Shown here: positions 5,969 through 6,943 of the stretch, piece after piece
Layout of the letters: every line of letters begins with the position of its first letter
Numbering within the stretch: the first letter of the stretch is position 1
From: an uncultured Bacteroidales bacterium
Lineage (GTDB): Bacteria; Bacteroidota; Bacteroidia; Bacteroidales; UBA932
Length of the DNA stretch: 6,943 bases
NCBI GenBank assembly: GCA_946545765.1
Contig: CAMNNS010000074.1
Location: forward strand, 1 to 6,943
Direction: 5' to 3'
The notes under the pieces: model-generated
Databases searched by the model: none
Told to the model about the DNA's origin: nothing
What the model saw: only the letters and a program-made list of their open reading frames with translations
Program-made: the position numbers and the translations under genes

Positions 5969-6943
5969 CCCCAAATGGCAAGATTATACAGACACCAACT
6001 GTTGAATGTCTGTATAAGGACGCTTGTCTTATCATAGATCAGGCTCAACAGACGGCTTATAGTGCAGTAAACGAAACATTGATTAAACGTAACTGGCTGC
6101 TTGGCTTGCGTATTCAGCATGAAGTACTAAAAGATCAGCGTGCTGAGTATGGCAAGCAGGTTATTAAGTTATTATCAGAAGGGTTAGTTAAACGATATGG
6201 CAGAGGCTTCTCTATGCGAAATCTCTACTATTTTATTGACTTCTACCATGACCATGGTGATTTCTTTCAGTTTGAGATTGAAAAACATAGGGTTAATGCA
6301 GATAAAAACAATTTGCAATCACTGACTGCAAAATCAGATTCTGTTCCATCATTGTTTGGTCAAACATCCGTTACAGATATTTTGCAATCACTTACTGCAA
6401 AATCTCCAATTCGCTTGTCATGGACTCATTATAACATTATTCAACAGGAACTCACAGAAGAAGGTCGGGCATGGTATGAGAATGAGGCTGCAAAAGAAAT
6501 GTGGAGTACTCGCACCCTACAACGCAATGTGTCTTCACAGTACTACCATCGCTTGTTACAATCACAAGATAAAGCTATCGTACATGATGAGATGGTGCAG
6601 TTAACAAAGCCTTTGCAGGATAAACTGGAGTATCTGAAGAACCCTGTTGTAGCTGAATTCTTGGGCTTCAAAAACAATACCAGCTATTCTGAAAGTGATT
6701 TGGAACAGAGCATTATCGACCACCTGATTTCCTTCTTGATGGAATTAGGCAAGGGCTTTGCATTTGTCGATCGCCAGAAACACATCCACACAGAGAAGGA
6801 AGATTATTATGTCGATTTGGTGTTCTATAATTACCATCTTCGCTGCTTCGTTCTCATTGATTTGAAAACAACCAAACTACGGTATCAAGATGTTGGTCAG
6901 ATGGATATGTATGTTAAGATGTACGATGACTTGGTACGCCCCG
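5950..6943 (+). CDS. DUF1016/YhcG-family PDDEXK nuclease-like protein (C-terminus beyond right edge)
   Basis: The frame is open from ATG 5950 to the window end, giving 331 codons; relatives are roughly 330-390 residues, so only the tail is missing. The N-terminal half (about 20-190) matches the DUF1016 N-terminal helical domain: an AYSAVNETLIKRNWLLGLRI helix, YGRGFSMRNLYYF, then LSWTHYNII. The C-terminal half (about 200-331) is the PDDEXK-like nuclease domain: NPVVAEFLGF, LEQSIIDHL, FVDRQKHIH, YYVDLVFYN with D289, then LIDLKT with D304 and K306 in place of the usual E-x-K, and QDVGQMDMYVKMY. Function is not firmly established. The family is often found beside type I restriction-modification and other defence genes, so a defence or accessory nuclease role is inferred. 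The start is supported by GGAG (5941-5944) five bases upstream and by the family N-terminus; the frame is open back to 5884, with a GTG at 5944. Base and codon use (CGC/CGT Arg) differ from the left genes and indicate transfer. It overlaps the recombinase remnant. Confidence 0.92.
   Translation, partial: MANKEITPNGKIIQTPTVECLYKDACLIIDQAQQTAYSAVNETLIKRNWLLGLRIQHEVLKDQRAEYGKQVIKLLSEGLVKRYGRGFSMRNLYYFIDFYHDHGDFFQFEIEKHRVNADKNNLQSLTAKSDSVPSLFGQTSVTDILQSLTAKSPIRLSWTHYNIIQQELTEEGRAWYENEAAKEMWSTRTLQRNVSSQYYHRLLQSQDKAIVHDEMVQLTKPLQDKLEYLKNPVVAEFLGFKNNTSYSESDLEQSIIDHLISFLMELGKGFAFVDRQKHIHTEKEDYYVDLVFYNYHLRCFVLIDLKTTKLRYQDVGQMDMYVKMYDDLVRP
6312..6404 (+). repeat. In-frame 24-bp direct repeat inside the YhcG-like gene
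   Basis: Two copies of a 24-bp unit (6312-6335 and 6381-6404) differ at one base and lie 69 bp, or 23 codons, apart. Both encode LQSLTAKS. Each copy also holds an inverted repeat TTTGCA-N9-TGCAAA. The sequence between and after the copies is not duplicated. They fall in the linker between the helical N-terminal domain and the WTHY motif. Confidence 0.8.

Noticed and set aside
5756..6120. Minus-strand open frames of 60-61 codons
   Set aside because: They are antisense to the recombinase remnant and the YhcG-like start, both of which have clear family motifs on the plus strand.
6312..6404. CRISPR-like repeats
   Set aside because: There are only two copies, inside a coding frame, with a spacing that gives no third unit.
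6356..6604. 82-codon plus-strand frame inside the nuclease region
   Set aside because: It is an alternative frame of the YhcG-like gene, whose own frame is open through the whole region with family motifs.

Overview
The window looks like a chromosomal segment of an AT-rich Bacteroidota, probably Bacteroidales. It holds a purine gene, a folate gene, a transporter and a tRNA, followed at about position 5603 by laterally acquired DNA. Three things support the assignment: the large single-chain PurL resembles the Bacteroides type, the recognisable promoters have the TAnnTTTG -7 box of Bacteroidota with no strong Shine-Dalgarno sequences, and the recombinase remnant is of a type common in Bacteroides. 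Species cannot be named from the sequence alone.

Left part (1-2377, minus strand): the first 792 codons of purL, the ATP-dependent amidotransferase of purine synthesis. The gene runs off the left edge, so its glutaminase domain is not in the window. A 162-bp divergent spacer (2378-2539) separates it from folC (2540-4048, plus strand), the bifunctional dihydrofolate/folylpolyglutamate synthase. PurL and FolC are metabolically linked, because folates feed one-carbon units into purine synthesis, but the sequence shows no shared control beyond the divergent layout. A 12-TM MATE-family transporter (4059-5429) starts 10 bp after folC and is probably co-transcribed with it. A tRNA-Val(UAC) follows at 5485-5559 with its own well-formed Bacteroidota promoter, and then a perfect 11-bp hairpin (5574-5602).

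Right part (about 5603-6943): base and codon use change (CGC/CGT arginine codons, more G+C). It contains the C-terminal piece of a degraded tyrosine recombinase, interrupted by an in-frame TAG. Its tail overlaps the start of a DUF1016/YhcG-family PDDEXK nuclease that runs off the right edge. Such nucleases are often found beside type I restriction-modification genes and recombinases, so this is probably the worn edge of a defence or mobile island lying beside a tRNA gene.

The least expected signal is a short perfect palindrome, ATCGCGAT, found four times in the 5.4-kb native part (101, 2449, 3717, 5392) and not in the foreign part. Three copies lie inside genes, and all three encode Tyr-Arg-Asp-(Lys/Glu)-Lys in unrelated proteins. 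In folC and the MATE gene they supply the only CGC arginine codon. This suggests selection or spread of a DNA motif rather than protein constraint.
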